From a bacterium (GTDB taxonomy: Bacteria > Patescibacteriota > Minisyncoccia > Phycocordibacterales > 2-02-FULL-43-11): 6,266 bases of DNA. Made by a program: the position numbers and the translations under genes. The notes below the pieces were generated by a model. It worked only from the letters and a program-made list of their open reading frames with translations, was not told the origin of the DNA and did not search any database. Below, in pieces: positions 1 to 5,855 of this stretch (the first letter of the stretch is position 1; every line of letters begins with the position of its first letter). The stretch covers positions 1 through 6,266 of the forward strand of contig JAKAHN010000044.1 in the NCBI GenBank assembly GCA_021814895.1, in the 5' to 3' direction.

Positions 1-129
1 ATAAAAAGGATTTATAATAATCGTAATTTATTAAAAAAAATTGGAAAGGCAGGGCAGAAAACAGTAAAGGCAAGATATTCTTATGAAGCCAGCATTTCTA
101 CTCTGCGAAGAATACTAAATAATTTATGA
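1..129 (+). CDS. C-terminal end of a probable GT4-type glycosyltransferase (5' truncated by window)
   Basis: Frame 1 is open from the window edge to a TGA at 127-129 and gives 42 residues. The pattern is a leucine-rich helix with LLKKIGKAGQKTV, then RYSYEASISTLRRIL at the end. It closely resembles the last two helices of GT4 (glycosyltransferase group 1, GT-B fold) enzymes, where 'lg..ar..v...ysw......l..il' is the usual ending. No catalytic residue lies in the visible part, so the sugar donor and acceptor cannot be read. The stop overlaps the methyltransferase start as ATGA (126-129), which indicates translational coupling in one operon. That this is a real reading frame is fairly safe. The GT4 assignment rests on a short, weakly conserved tail, and another helical C-terminus is possible. 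Confidence 0.6.
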   Translation: MKRIYNNRNLLKKIGKAGQKTVKARYSYEASISTLRRILNNL

Positions 130-674
130 ACCAGAAAAAAAACAAATTACCGCTAGACTATAGGAACGTTAAATTAAACCTTGGCGGTGGCGAAAAAGTT
201 TTAAGGGGGTTTTTGAATATTGATGTAATATCATTGAATGGCGTTGACTTGGTTTGGGATTTGAACCAGGGAATTCCTCTTGCCGACAATTCTGTGAAAG
301 AAGTTTACGCTGGGCACGTTTTGGAACATCTTAACGACACGGTAAAAATTATGGAGGAAATTTATCGGGTTTGTAAAAATGGATCCCTGGTCAAAATAAA
401 AGTGCCTTATTTTAAATCTATCGGAGCCTTTAAGGACCCAACCCACAAGTCTTTTTTTACGGAAGAAACCTTTCGTTATTTTTCTAAAGCAAATATAAAA
501 AATCTCGGACTACCTGATTACGACTTGAAGGCTAATTTCGAAACCATCAAGATTGCCTATATTTGGTCTAGCAGATGGCTTCGCTTCCTGCCTTTAAAGA
601 AAAAACTATTCATGAAATATTTTTGGAACATAGTACGGACGATGTATGTAGAATTAAGAGTTATAAAAATATGA
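126..674 (+). CDS. Class I SAM-dependent methyltransferase, small glycan-locus type
   Basis: This 182-residue protein is predicted to be cytosolic and to transfer a methyl group from S-adenosylmethionine. The SAM-binding motif I is visible at residues 16-34 (KLNLGGG, then GFLNIDV, with acidic D33 ending the second strand). WDLNQGIPLADNSV at 44-57 and the HVLEHL motif at 64-69 follow the Methyltransf_11/COG4627-like pattern. DPTHKSFFTEETF at 104-116 is typical of the small methyltransferases found beside glycosyltransferases. The C-terminal third (140-182) is aromatic and basic and could contact a membrane or partner. The start overlaps the upstream stop by ATGA and the end overlaps the GT2 start by ATGA, so three genes are coupled in series. 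The substrate is unknown; a sugar hydroxyl or glycan terminus is likely from context. No convincing Shine-Dalgarno precedes the start. Confidence 0.88.
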   Translation: MNQKKNKLPLDYRNVKLNLGGGEKVLRGFLNIDVISLNGVDLVWDLNQGIPLADNSVKEVYAGHVLEHLNDTVKIMEEIYRVCKNGSLVKIKVPYFKSIGAFKDPTHKSFFTEETFRYFSKANIKNLGLPDYDLKANFETIKIAYIWSSRWLRFLPLKKKLFMKYFWNIVRTMYVELRVIKI

Positions 675-1600
675 ACCAGCCGAAAATTTCCGTAATTATT
701 CCCAATTGGAATGGGAAAAAGTATTTGAAAACCTGCTTTGATTCATTAAGAAATCAGAGTTTTAAAAACTTTGAGATAATTTTGATTGACAATGGCTCGC
801 AAGATAGTTCGACGGAATTCCTTAGGGAAAACTATCCCGAAGTTCGAATTATCGCTCTACCGGACAACGTCGGCTTTTCAAAGGCGGTCAATGTCGGTAT
901 AAAAAAGGCAAGGGGAGAATGGATAGTGCTTTTGAATAACGACACTGAGACGCATCCGGATTGGCTTCAAAATTTAAAATTAGCCACAGAGAAATACCCG
1001 CAATATTATTTCTTTGCCAGCAAAATTTTATGTTTTGACCAGCGAGACATCATTGACAGCGCCGGTGACGGACTTTATATAAACGGCGTGGCTTATAGGC
1101 GCGGTCATCATCAAAAAGATTCTAAAGAATTTGACGAAGAAATCGAGGTTTTCGGCCCGTGTGGAGCTGCGGCTTTATACAAAAAAAAGTTGTTTGATGA
1201 AATTGGTTATTTTGACGAAGACTTTTTTGCTTTTTACGAAGATGTTGACTTGAATTTCAGGGCCCAACTGGCTGGTTTTAGATGTATGTATATCACATCT
1301 GCGGTTGTTTATCACATTGGCCATGGCTCATCGCATAATAATGATTGGGTTGCATTTCTTTGTAGGCGCAATCAGATTTTTACTTTGATCAAAAATATGT
1401 CGGTCAAGTTTTGTTTAAAAAATTTTAAGGCAATTGTTTGGTTTCGTATTTGGTGGGCTTTTAAGGATCTTATAAAGACAATCACGCGGTATAAACTTAA
1501 CAACGCAGTAAAAATTAGAATGAAGTCCAGATACGCCGCCCTGAAAGGTTTTCCCAAAATGTATAGAAAAAGGCGGCTTATCGTAAGGCGTAAGTTCTGA
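671..1600 (+). CDS. GT2 family glycosyltransferase (rhamnosyltransferase/WbbL-like group)
   Basis: This 309-residue GT-A-fold enzyme should add one sugar from a nucleotide-sugar donor to a lipid-linked glycan on the cytoplasmic side. Visible motifs, in order: VIIPNWNG at 8-15, DNGSQD at 40-45 (nucleotide binding), NVGFSKAVN at 66-74, the metal-binding DXD-equivalent LNND at 88-91, GPCGAAALY at 162-170, the catalytic-region YEDVDLNFRAQLAGF at 189-203, and HIGHGSS at 215-221. This order is that of COG1216 enzymes. After residue 230 comes an aromatic, basic tail (FRIWWAFKDLI, then KMYRKRRLIVRRKF at the end), plausibly membrane-associating. The frame is open back to an ATG at 575, but the homologous part begins at ATG 671. 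That ATG overlaps the methyltransferase stop as ATGA and has a weak AAGAG at 656-660, so I chose it. The 3' end overlaps the convergent radical SAM gene by 23 bp. The exact sugar is not predictable. Confidence 0.92.
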   Translation: MNQPKISVIIPNWNGKKYLKTCFDSLRNQSFKNFEIILIDNGSQDSSTEFLRENYPEVRIIALPDNVGFSKAVNVGIKKARGEWIVLLNNDTETHPDWLQNLKLATEKYPQYYFFASKILCFDQRDIIDSAGDGLYINGVAYRRGHHQKDSKEFDEEIEVFGPCGAAALYKKKLFDEIGYFDEDFFAFYEDVDLNFRAQLAGFRCMYITSAVVYHIGHGSSHNNDWVAFLCRRNQIFTLIKNMSVKFCLKNFKAIVWFRIWWAFKDLIKTITRYKLNNAVKIRMKSRYAALKGFPKMYRKRRLIVRRKF

Positions 1601-2972
1601 TAATTCTTTTTGTGGCGGGGATTATTCTTGATGGATGGCGGATAAGCCCCAGGAGCCGATAGGGGATTGTTCTTTTTTCTATTCCCGTAACTTTCATTCT
1701 TATCTTATTCAGAAATTTATAATCTACCCCCTTAATTCTAGGCTTATATACTCCGGTTCTCTCGATATTAAACGGGTCGAAACCTTCTGGAATAAGATTT
1801 TTTTCCACACAGAGATCGTAGATTTCCGTGCCCTTGATAGGTAAAAAGTAAAAAGGACTTGAGTGTTCCGGTTTTATATCCATTATTAATTTAGCGGTCG
1901 CCAGTTGTTCTTTCTTAGTTTCTGTCGGGAGTCCGAACATAAAACTGCCTAATATTTTTATACCGTATTTACGGCATATTTCCGCTGATTTATAATGTTG
2001 TTCAACTGTGGTCCCTTTTTTGATAAGGTTTAAAATCCTTTGACTGCCGCTTTCAAAGCCAATCATAAACCAATCAAGACCAATTTCGCTTAGACGTTTG
2101 ACCATATCTTCATTCCGGCAAATGATATCGGCTCTACTGCAAGCCGCAATCGTAGCGTTAAATTTTTCTTTTTCGTAAAGATCGCAAAATTCAAAAATCC
2201 ATTTGGGATTCAAGGTAAAGGTGTCGTCCCAGAATGTGATGCTGTTAAAGTTGAATTTGTCTTTTAATATACGGAGTTCTGCGATTACGTTTTGCGGACT
2301 TCTCATGCGATAGGGTTTGCCATAGGTCAAGCTTTCGGCCGGCTGGCAATAAGTGCATTGATATATGCATCCACGTCCAGCAATCATTGTTACAGTTGGC
2401 GGTTTTTGGTTTGGCACATAGTGGCAGCTTAATTCGCGAGAGTAATCAAAAAGTTCTCTGTCGGCCCAGCACAATTCATCTAAATTTGGTTTTTCTCCTT
2501 TGTTAATTTTTTCCAGAGGCGTGCCGCCGTCTTCTATGATCCGGATTATTTTCGGGAAGGTTATTTCGCCTTCGCCGGTTATTGCATAATCAACTTCGTC
2601 AAAATCTTTATAGGTGTCGGGGAAAATGGTCGGGTTTAACCCGCCGACAACTATTATAACTGATGGCTTTATTTTTTTTATGATTTTTATGGCTTCTTTT
2701 GCTATTTTAAAATCGGGGTTTGAGATGGAGATGCCTATCACGTCTGTTTTTAGATTTTTTATAACCTCGCTAAAGTCATCCCATGAATTCAATGTTCTCA
2801 TATCAATAAGATGAACATTATAACCCTTGTTTTTGAGTTGGGCACCAATGGATGCCAAACCATGATGAATCCAATTCACTTCGCCGCTCTGACTTTTCCC
2901 GGCTTGGCCAAATCCGCAAGTGGCAATGCCTGGATAGATTAAGGTTATGCGCAGTTTTGTTTTCTTGTTCAT
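1578..2972 (-). CDS. Radical SAM protein with N-terminal B12-binding-type domain
   Basis: This 464-residue cytosolic protein has the COG1032 architecture. Residues about 7-150 form a Rossmann-like cobalamin-binding-type domain with LIYPG at 11-15, LIDMR at 55-59, DVIGISIS at 77-84, VVGGLNPTIFPD at 108-119 and TGEGE at 132-136. Residues about 192-400 form the radical SAM barrel. GRGCIYQCTYC at 199-209 supplies the CxxxCxxC ligands C202, C206 and C209 of the [4Fe-4S] cluster that cleaves SAM. FWDDTFTLN at 247-255, FESGSQRIL at 306-314 and GLPTET at 347-352 are also family-typical. The cobalamin DxHxxG motif is not kept: the matching stretch is D56-M-R-T-L-N61, without the histidine, as in many class B radical SAM methylases. 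It is the last gene of the - strand operon, 7 bp after the flippase stop, with no clear Shine-Dalgarno. A C-methylase or other modifier of the glycan or its lipid carrier is plausible; the substrate is unknown. Confidence 0.92.
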   Translation of the reverse strand: MNKKTKLRITLIYPGIATCGFGQAGKSQSGEVNWIHHGLASIGAQLKNKGYNVHLIDMRTLNSWDDFSEVIKNLKTDVIGISISNPDFKIAKEAIKIIKKIKPSVIIVVGGLNPTIFPDTYKDFDEVDYAITGEGEITFPKIIRIIEDGGTPLEKINKGEKPNLDELCWADRELFDYSRELSCHYVPNQKPPTVTMIAGRGCIYQCTYCQPAESLTYGKPYRMRSPQNVIAELRILKDKFNFNSITFWDDTFTLNPKWIFEFCDLYEKEKFNATIAACSRADIICRNEDMVKRLSEIGLDWFMIGFESGSQRILNLIKKGTTVEQHYKSAEICRKYGIKILGSFMFGLPTETKKEQLATAKLIMDIKPEHSSPFYFLPIKGTEIYDLCVEKNLIPEGFDPFNIERTGVYKPRIKGVDYKFLNKIRMKVTGIEKRTIPYRLLGLIRHPSRIIPATKRIIRTYALR

Positions 2973-2979
2973 TTTGGAT

Positions 2980-4275
2980 TTATTTTTGCGTTTTATCTAG
3001 AGCGTAAAATTTTATTATTTTTCTAAAGAAGAATAAATTTATGATAATTGTGAACGCAAGATAAGTCAATCTGCTGCCAACGACCCCGATTATTCCGAAA
3101 GCGGGGGTCAAGAACAAAAGCATAATTATTAATAAAATTTGAGATGATAAATTGGCTTGATAGAGATAACTTTTTGGCATTAGGGTTAATTTTGCTTGTC
3201 CTATCCCGCTCAAAAAAGAAATAGGAGACAGCAGTATTATTGCTAGGGCATAGAGCTGGGAAAAGTTTATGGAACTTATATATTTGGGAAAAAAGATTTT
3301 AAAAAAATAAGGAGCAATGAGAATATAAATCAAAGCAATGCCACCCCCGATTAAAAATAATTGAAGAAGTCTTCTATAAAGAACAGAATTTATCTCCTCA
3401 AAAGAGCGTTGAGCAAGTTTGGGCAGGACTAATGTTGGGATATTTTTAAACAATCCCTTTATCTGTTCAATTGGCGCTATGGCGATTAAATAAATTGCCA
3501 CTTCGGCCGCGCCTAAATAATGGAAGATTAAAATGCGGTCTAGATAGGCGGCCACCGTGCCAATGATTCCAATTAAACTTAAATGCTTGCCATAGGAGAT
3601 TGTTTTTGGGTCTTGTTGAGGGTTGGGTGGAAATTTTTTGAGAGTGAGTTTAAAAAAAATAAAACGCACCAATGTCCAAGGGATAAAATAGGCGAGTAGA
3701 ATCAAAAAAAGATTTTTGGTTAAAAACAGAGTAGCAACTAGCGAGGCAATGGCGATGATTTGGGAGAAGATTCCATATTTTGTTGATATGCCAAAAAGCT
3801 TCCTGCCCTGGAGTAAAGAATCATAGATTGCAAACGAATCCATAAACGGTAGAAAAACCGTTGAGACTAAAAAAGAAATGGTTAAAGTTGTATTGCCCTG
3901 GAAATAATAATAGCCGGCTAAAATTAAACTTGCCAATCCGCCAAGCATTCCCCAGCGGATTTTTATTTTTAAAGTTTGGATAAAAGAACCTTCATAGCCG
4001 CGCGCCACAGCTTGGACGATGGCCGTGTTCATTCCCGAAAGCGTCGGTATCGTTAAAATGCTGCAAACAGAGAGAATATATTTGTAAGTTCCATAAATTT
4101 CCTTGGGCAGAAGATTGGCGAAGGCGATGGCAAGCAAAAAAGACGAGGCAGAAGAAATAATTTGACCGAGTGTTAGCCAAAAACCGCCGTGAGCCAAATA
4201 GACCATATCGGTTTTTGCATACTTTTCGCTCCAGCGAAGCAATCTATAGGTCCTCTGCTTGATTTTTTTTATCAT
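2980..4275 (-). CDS. Polysaccharide/oligosaccharide flippase, Wzx-like (MOP superfamily)
   Basis: This integral membrane protein, about 431 residues from the ATG, should move undecaprenyl-pyrophosphate-linked glycan across the inner membrane. A basic, tyrosine-rich N-terminus is followed by the first membrane helix, which has the family's GGFWLTLGQIISSASSFLLA look. LLPKEIYGTYKYILSV, typical of PST/Wzx proteins, follows. Roughly twelve hydrophobic segments can be counted to the end, with loops at about 210-230 (KKFPPNPQQDP) and 285-300. The length of 400-480 residues suits the family. The codon just before the ATG is TTG (4276-4278), giving a one-residue-longer alternative; I prefer the ATG. 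A small hairpin plus U5 lies immediately upstream. The gene sits 36 bp after the sugar transferase and 7 bp before the radical SAM gene in one operon. No single catalytic residue can be cited. A MurJ-like lipid II flippase is less likely given the context. Confidence 0.9.
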   Translation of the reverse strand: MIKKIKQRTYRLLRWSEKYAKTDMVYLAHGGFWLTLGQIISSASSFLLAIAFANLLPKEIYGTYKYILSVCSILTIPTLSGMNTAIVQAVARGYEGSFIQTLKIKIRWGMLGGLASLILAGYYYFQGNTTLTISFLVSTVFLPFMDSFAIYDSLLQGRKLFGISTKYGIFSQIIAIASLVATLFLTKNLFLILLAYFIPWTLVRFIFFKLTLKKFPPNPQQDPKTISYGKHLSLIGIIGTVAAYLDRILIFHYLGAAEVAIYLIAIAPIEQIKGLFKNIPTLVLPKLAQRSFEEINSVLYRRLLQLFLIGGGIALIYILIAPYFFKIFFPKYISSINFSQLYALAIILLSPISFLSGIGQAKLTLMPKSYLYQANLSSQILLIIMLLFLTPAFGIIGVVGSRLTYLAFTIIINLFFFRKIIKFYALDKTQK

Positions 4276-4276
4276 C

Positions 4277-4296
4277 AAAAAGCGACATCTTGCCGC
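4277..4296 (-). promoter_or_regulatory. Short hairpin followed by U5 between sugar transferase and flippase genes
   Basis: Read on the - strand, GCGGC (4296-4292) and GTCGC (4286-4282) can pair as a 5-bp stem with one G-U pair and a 5-nt loop. A TTTTT run (4281-4277) follows directly, and the flippase start comes right after it. The shape is that of a minimal intrinsic terminator or attenuator, or of a structure occluding the flippase ribosome site. The stem is short, so chance is a real alternative. Its position in a 36-bp operon gap is what makes it worth recording. Confidence 0.25.
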
Positions 4297-4311
4297 GTTT
4301 AAAATTAATTC

Positions 4312-5661
4312 CTATCTCCCTTCGCGGCTTAAAAGAATTTTAGCCGTGCGAAGCATAATGGCCAAGTCCAAAATTAAGGATCTATTCTTAATGTAGTATA
4401 AGTCGTATTGCAATTTTTCCAAAGTGTCTTTTTCCGAGCTGGCGTAATGGAATTTAATCTGCGCCCAGCCGGTCAACCCCGGCTTTATCAAGTGGCGGAT
4501 TTGATAGAAAGGCAATTTGGCCAGGGTGTTATTGTCAAAAGCGAACTCCGGACGTTCCGGTCGCGGGCCGACAATGGACATCTCTCCTTTCACCACGTTA
4601 AGCAGTTGGGGAATCTCGTCCAAGCGAGTAAGGCGTAAAAATTTACCAACCACGGTAATGCGCGGATCATTTTCTTGCGCCCATTGCGCGCCGTTTTTTT
4701 CGGCGCCCGTGACCATAGAGCGGAACTTGTAGATGGTAAAAATTTGTCCGTCTTGGCCGACTCTTTTTTGGGTATAAAAAATCGGGCCTCTGGAATTAAG
4801 CTTGATGGCCAGGGCGATTAAAGGGTAGAGGGGCAGGGTTATTAAAAAGGCGGTCAGGCCTACCAAGACATCCACGAATTTTTTGAGGGCTTCATAGAGG
4901 TCCTTTTGCTTGTGCATCAAGTTCTCTAAAAACCAGACCTCCTCAATCATGGAAACGGGAATTTTGCCAGTAATACGTTCGTAGAAAGTGGGTAGCTCCG
5001 CCAGGGTAAATTGCAGGGGAAGGCAATTATAGAGATTTTTTATTAGGTCGGGATTTTTGTGCAAATCAATGGCCACGACCACGGTATTAATTTTTTTCTG
5101 GACGATGGTTTCAATTAAATCAAAAACCAACTTTACTTTTTCCAAGTCAACAAACTCTTGCACCTTAAAACCCAGTTGCGGATTAGCCTTAAGCCTTTCG
5201 GCTAACTCCTCCGATTCTTTGGTCTTGCCGATAATCAAAACGCGGTTAAAGAGCCGGGCCGATTTAACCCAAAAATTATAAAAATTGCGCCAGAGGGAAA
5301 ACAAAATAGCAAAAATTACCAAGTCAATAATCAGATTGGTTTTGGGAGTGATGCCAAAGAAAGGAATTAAATAAAAAAGAGCGGCTGAGATTATTCCAGC
5401 GGTGATTAAAGTGCGAAACAAATTAGCGTAGAAACGCAAAGTGTTACGCGCCACCGTCAAATCATATAAGTCGCCGATATAGAAGATAATCAGCCAAAGA
5501 GCGTAGATAACGACGAAAGGATGGAAATGTTCGTCCCAAATCCTGTCTCCGAAGGAACTGCCATATCTTACTTCCAGGGTCAGCCACAAGGAAGCCCAAA
5601 GCACCAGGATATCGCCCAGAATCAAGATGACTTTTTTCAGTTTGCCGATGGCGTGACGCAT
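4312..5661 (-). CDS. Polyprenyl-phosphate sugar-1-phosphate transferase (initiating glycosyltransferase, WbaP/long-PGT type)
   Basis: This 449-residue inner-membrane enzyme should start glycan assembly by transferring a sugar-1-phosphate from a UDP-sugar to undecaprenyl phosphate. Four hydrophobic helices occupy about residues 11-30, 48-64, 84-104 and 107-125. A Rossmann-like CoA-binding-type domain begins at FNRVLIIGKTKESEELAERL (138-157). A membrane or re-entrant segment at about 263-287 leads into the bacterial sugar transferase domain (PF02397). There GPIFYTQKRVG lies at 292-302, YKFRSM at 311-316, NDPRIT at 331-336, TRLDEIPQLLNVVKGEMS at 345-362 with the catalytic Asp-Glu pair D348-E349, IVGPRPERP at 363-371, PGLTGWAQI at 394-402 and YDLYYIKNRSLILDL at 419-433. 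This is the full TIGR03025-type architecture at the usual length. It is the first gene of the operon, behind a strong promoter. Its base composition is visibly richer in G+C than the leftward genes. The sugar (galactose, glucose or a HexNAc derivative) cannot be read. Confidence 0.95.
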   Translation of the reverse strand: MRHAIGKLKKVILILGDILVLWASLWLTLEVRYGSSFGDRIWDEHFHPFVVIYALWLIIFYIGDLYDLTVARNTLRFYANLFRTLITAGIISAALFYLIPFFGITPKTNLIIDLVIFAILFSLWRNFYNFWVKSARLFNRVLIIGKTKESEELAERLKANPQLGFKVQEFVDLEKVKLVFDLIETIVQKKINTVVVAIDLHKNPDLIKNLYNCLPLQFTLAELPTFYERITGKIPVSMIEEVWFLENLMHKQKDLYEALKKFVDVLVGLTAFLITLPLYPLIALAIKLNSRGPIFYTQKRVGQDGQIFTIYKFRSMVTGAEKNGAQWAQENDPRITVVGKFLRLTRLDEIPQLLNVVKGEMSIVGPRPERPEFAFDNNTLAKLPFYQIRHLIKPGLTGWAQIKFHYASSEKDTLEKLQYDLYYIKNRSLILDLAIMLRTAKILLSREGR

Positions 5662-5694
5662 AATAGGGGCACAGCGGCCTTTTAGCCTGGTATA

Positions 5695-5723
5695 AGTATA
5701 AGCTTTACTGGATGATTTTTCAA
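5695..5723 (-). promoter_or_regulatory. Sigma70-type promoter for the sugar transferase-flippase-radical SAM operon
   Basis: On the - strand TTGAAA (5723-5718) and TATACT (5700-5695) are separated by exactly 17 bp. Each hexamer matches the consensus at five or more of the key positions, and the spacing is ideal. Transcription would begin near 5688, giving a leader of roughly 27 nt before the ATG at 5661. The leader ends in GCCCCTATT and shows no Shine-Dalgarno. This is the clearest promoter in the window, and it sits where an operon start is expected. Confidence 0.7.
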
Positions 5724-5801
5724 CGTGTTTTTATGAAGGGCAGGCGTTCTCTCGGGAAGCAGCGAAGCCTTTGCCGTATGGAATTTTTTTAAATAGCGTT
5801 A

Positions 5802-5807
5802 TACAAT
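5802..5807 (+). promoter_or_regulatory. Candidate -10 element for the rightward ligase-like gene
   Basis: TACAAT within GTTATACAATAG is a plausible -10 box, 49 bp before the ATG at 5856. The stretch 17 bp upstream (TGGAAT, 5779-5784) matches a -35 box poorly, so the call rests on the -10 and on position alone. An AGAGGAG at 5808-5814 lies just after it but is too far from the ATG to act as its ribosome site. The rest of the 194-bp divergent region shows no other site I can name. Confidence 0.3.
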
Positions 5808-5855
5808 AGAGGAGTTCGCAGAGAAGATACCATATTATCAATCAAAATTAAGCCT

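Noticed and set aside
575..670. A 32-codon N-terminal extension of the GT2 frame from the ATG at 575
   Set aside because: It lies fully inside the methyltransferase gene, has no GT2-like content, and the ATG at 671 gives the canonical N-terminus and an ATGA coupling.
1181..1189. A8-G run in GT2 as a programmed frameshift or phase-variable tract
   Set aside because: It encodes three lysines in a normal family position; a -1 shift meets a stop within three codons and a run of eight is short for phase variation.
1535..1577. Inverted repeat GCCGCC (1535-1540) / GGCGGC (1572-1577) near the end of GT2
   Set aside because: The loop is 31 nt and no T-tract follows on either strand, so it does not make an intrinsic terminator; it lies in coding sequence.
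1647..1676. CCCC...GGGG followed by a T-rich stretch just after the GT2 stop, as a possible + strand terminator
   Set aside because: Only four base pairs form and the T-tract is offset from the stem; the sequence is also coding for the radical SAM tail.
3992..4180. Short - strand open frame inside the flippase gene
   Set aside because: It is out-of-frame with a convincing membrane protein, and its translation shows no features of its own.
4408..4732. Two + strand open frames of 71-76 codons
   Set aside because: Both are antisense to the strongly conserved catalytic domain of the sugar transferase and are the expected shadows of it.
5739..5790. Bulged inverted repeat with a later T7 run as a + strand terminator
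   Set aside because: The loop is about 21 nt, the stem is interrupted, the T-run starts 8 nt after the stem, and no + strand gene ends here.
5712..5792. A 26-codon basic + strand reading frame in the divergent region
   Set aside because: No ribosome site, no recognisable product, and it overlaps the leftward promoter; probably chance.
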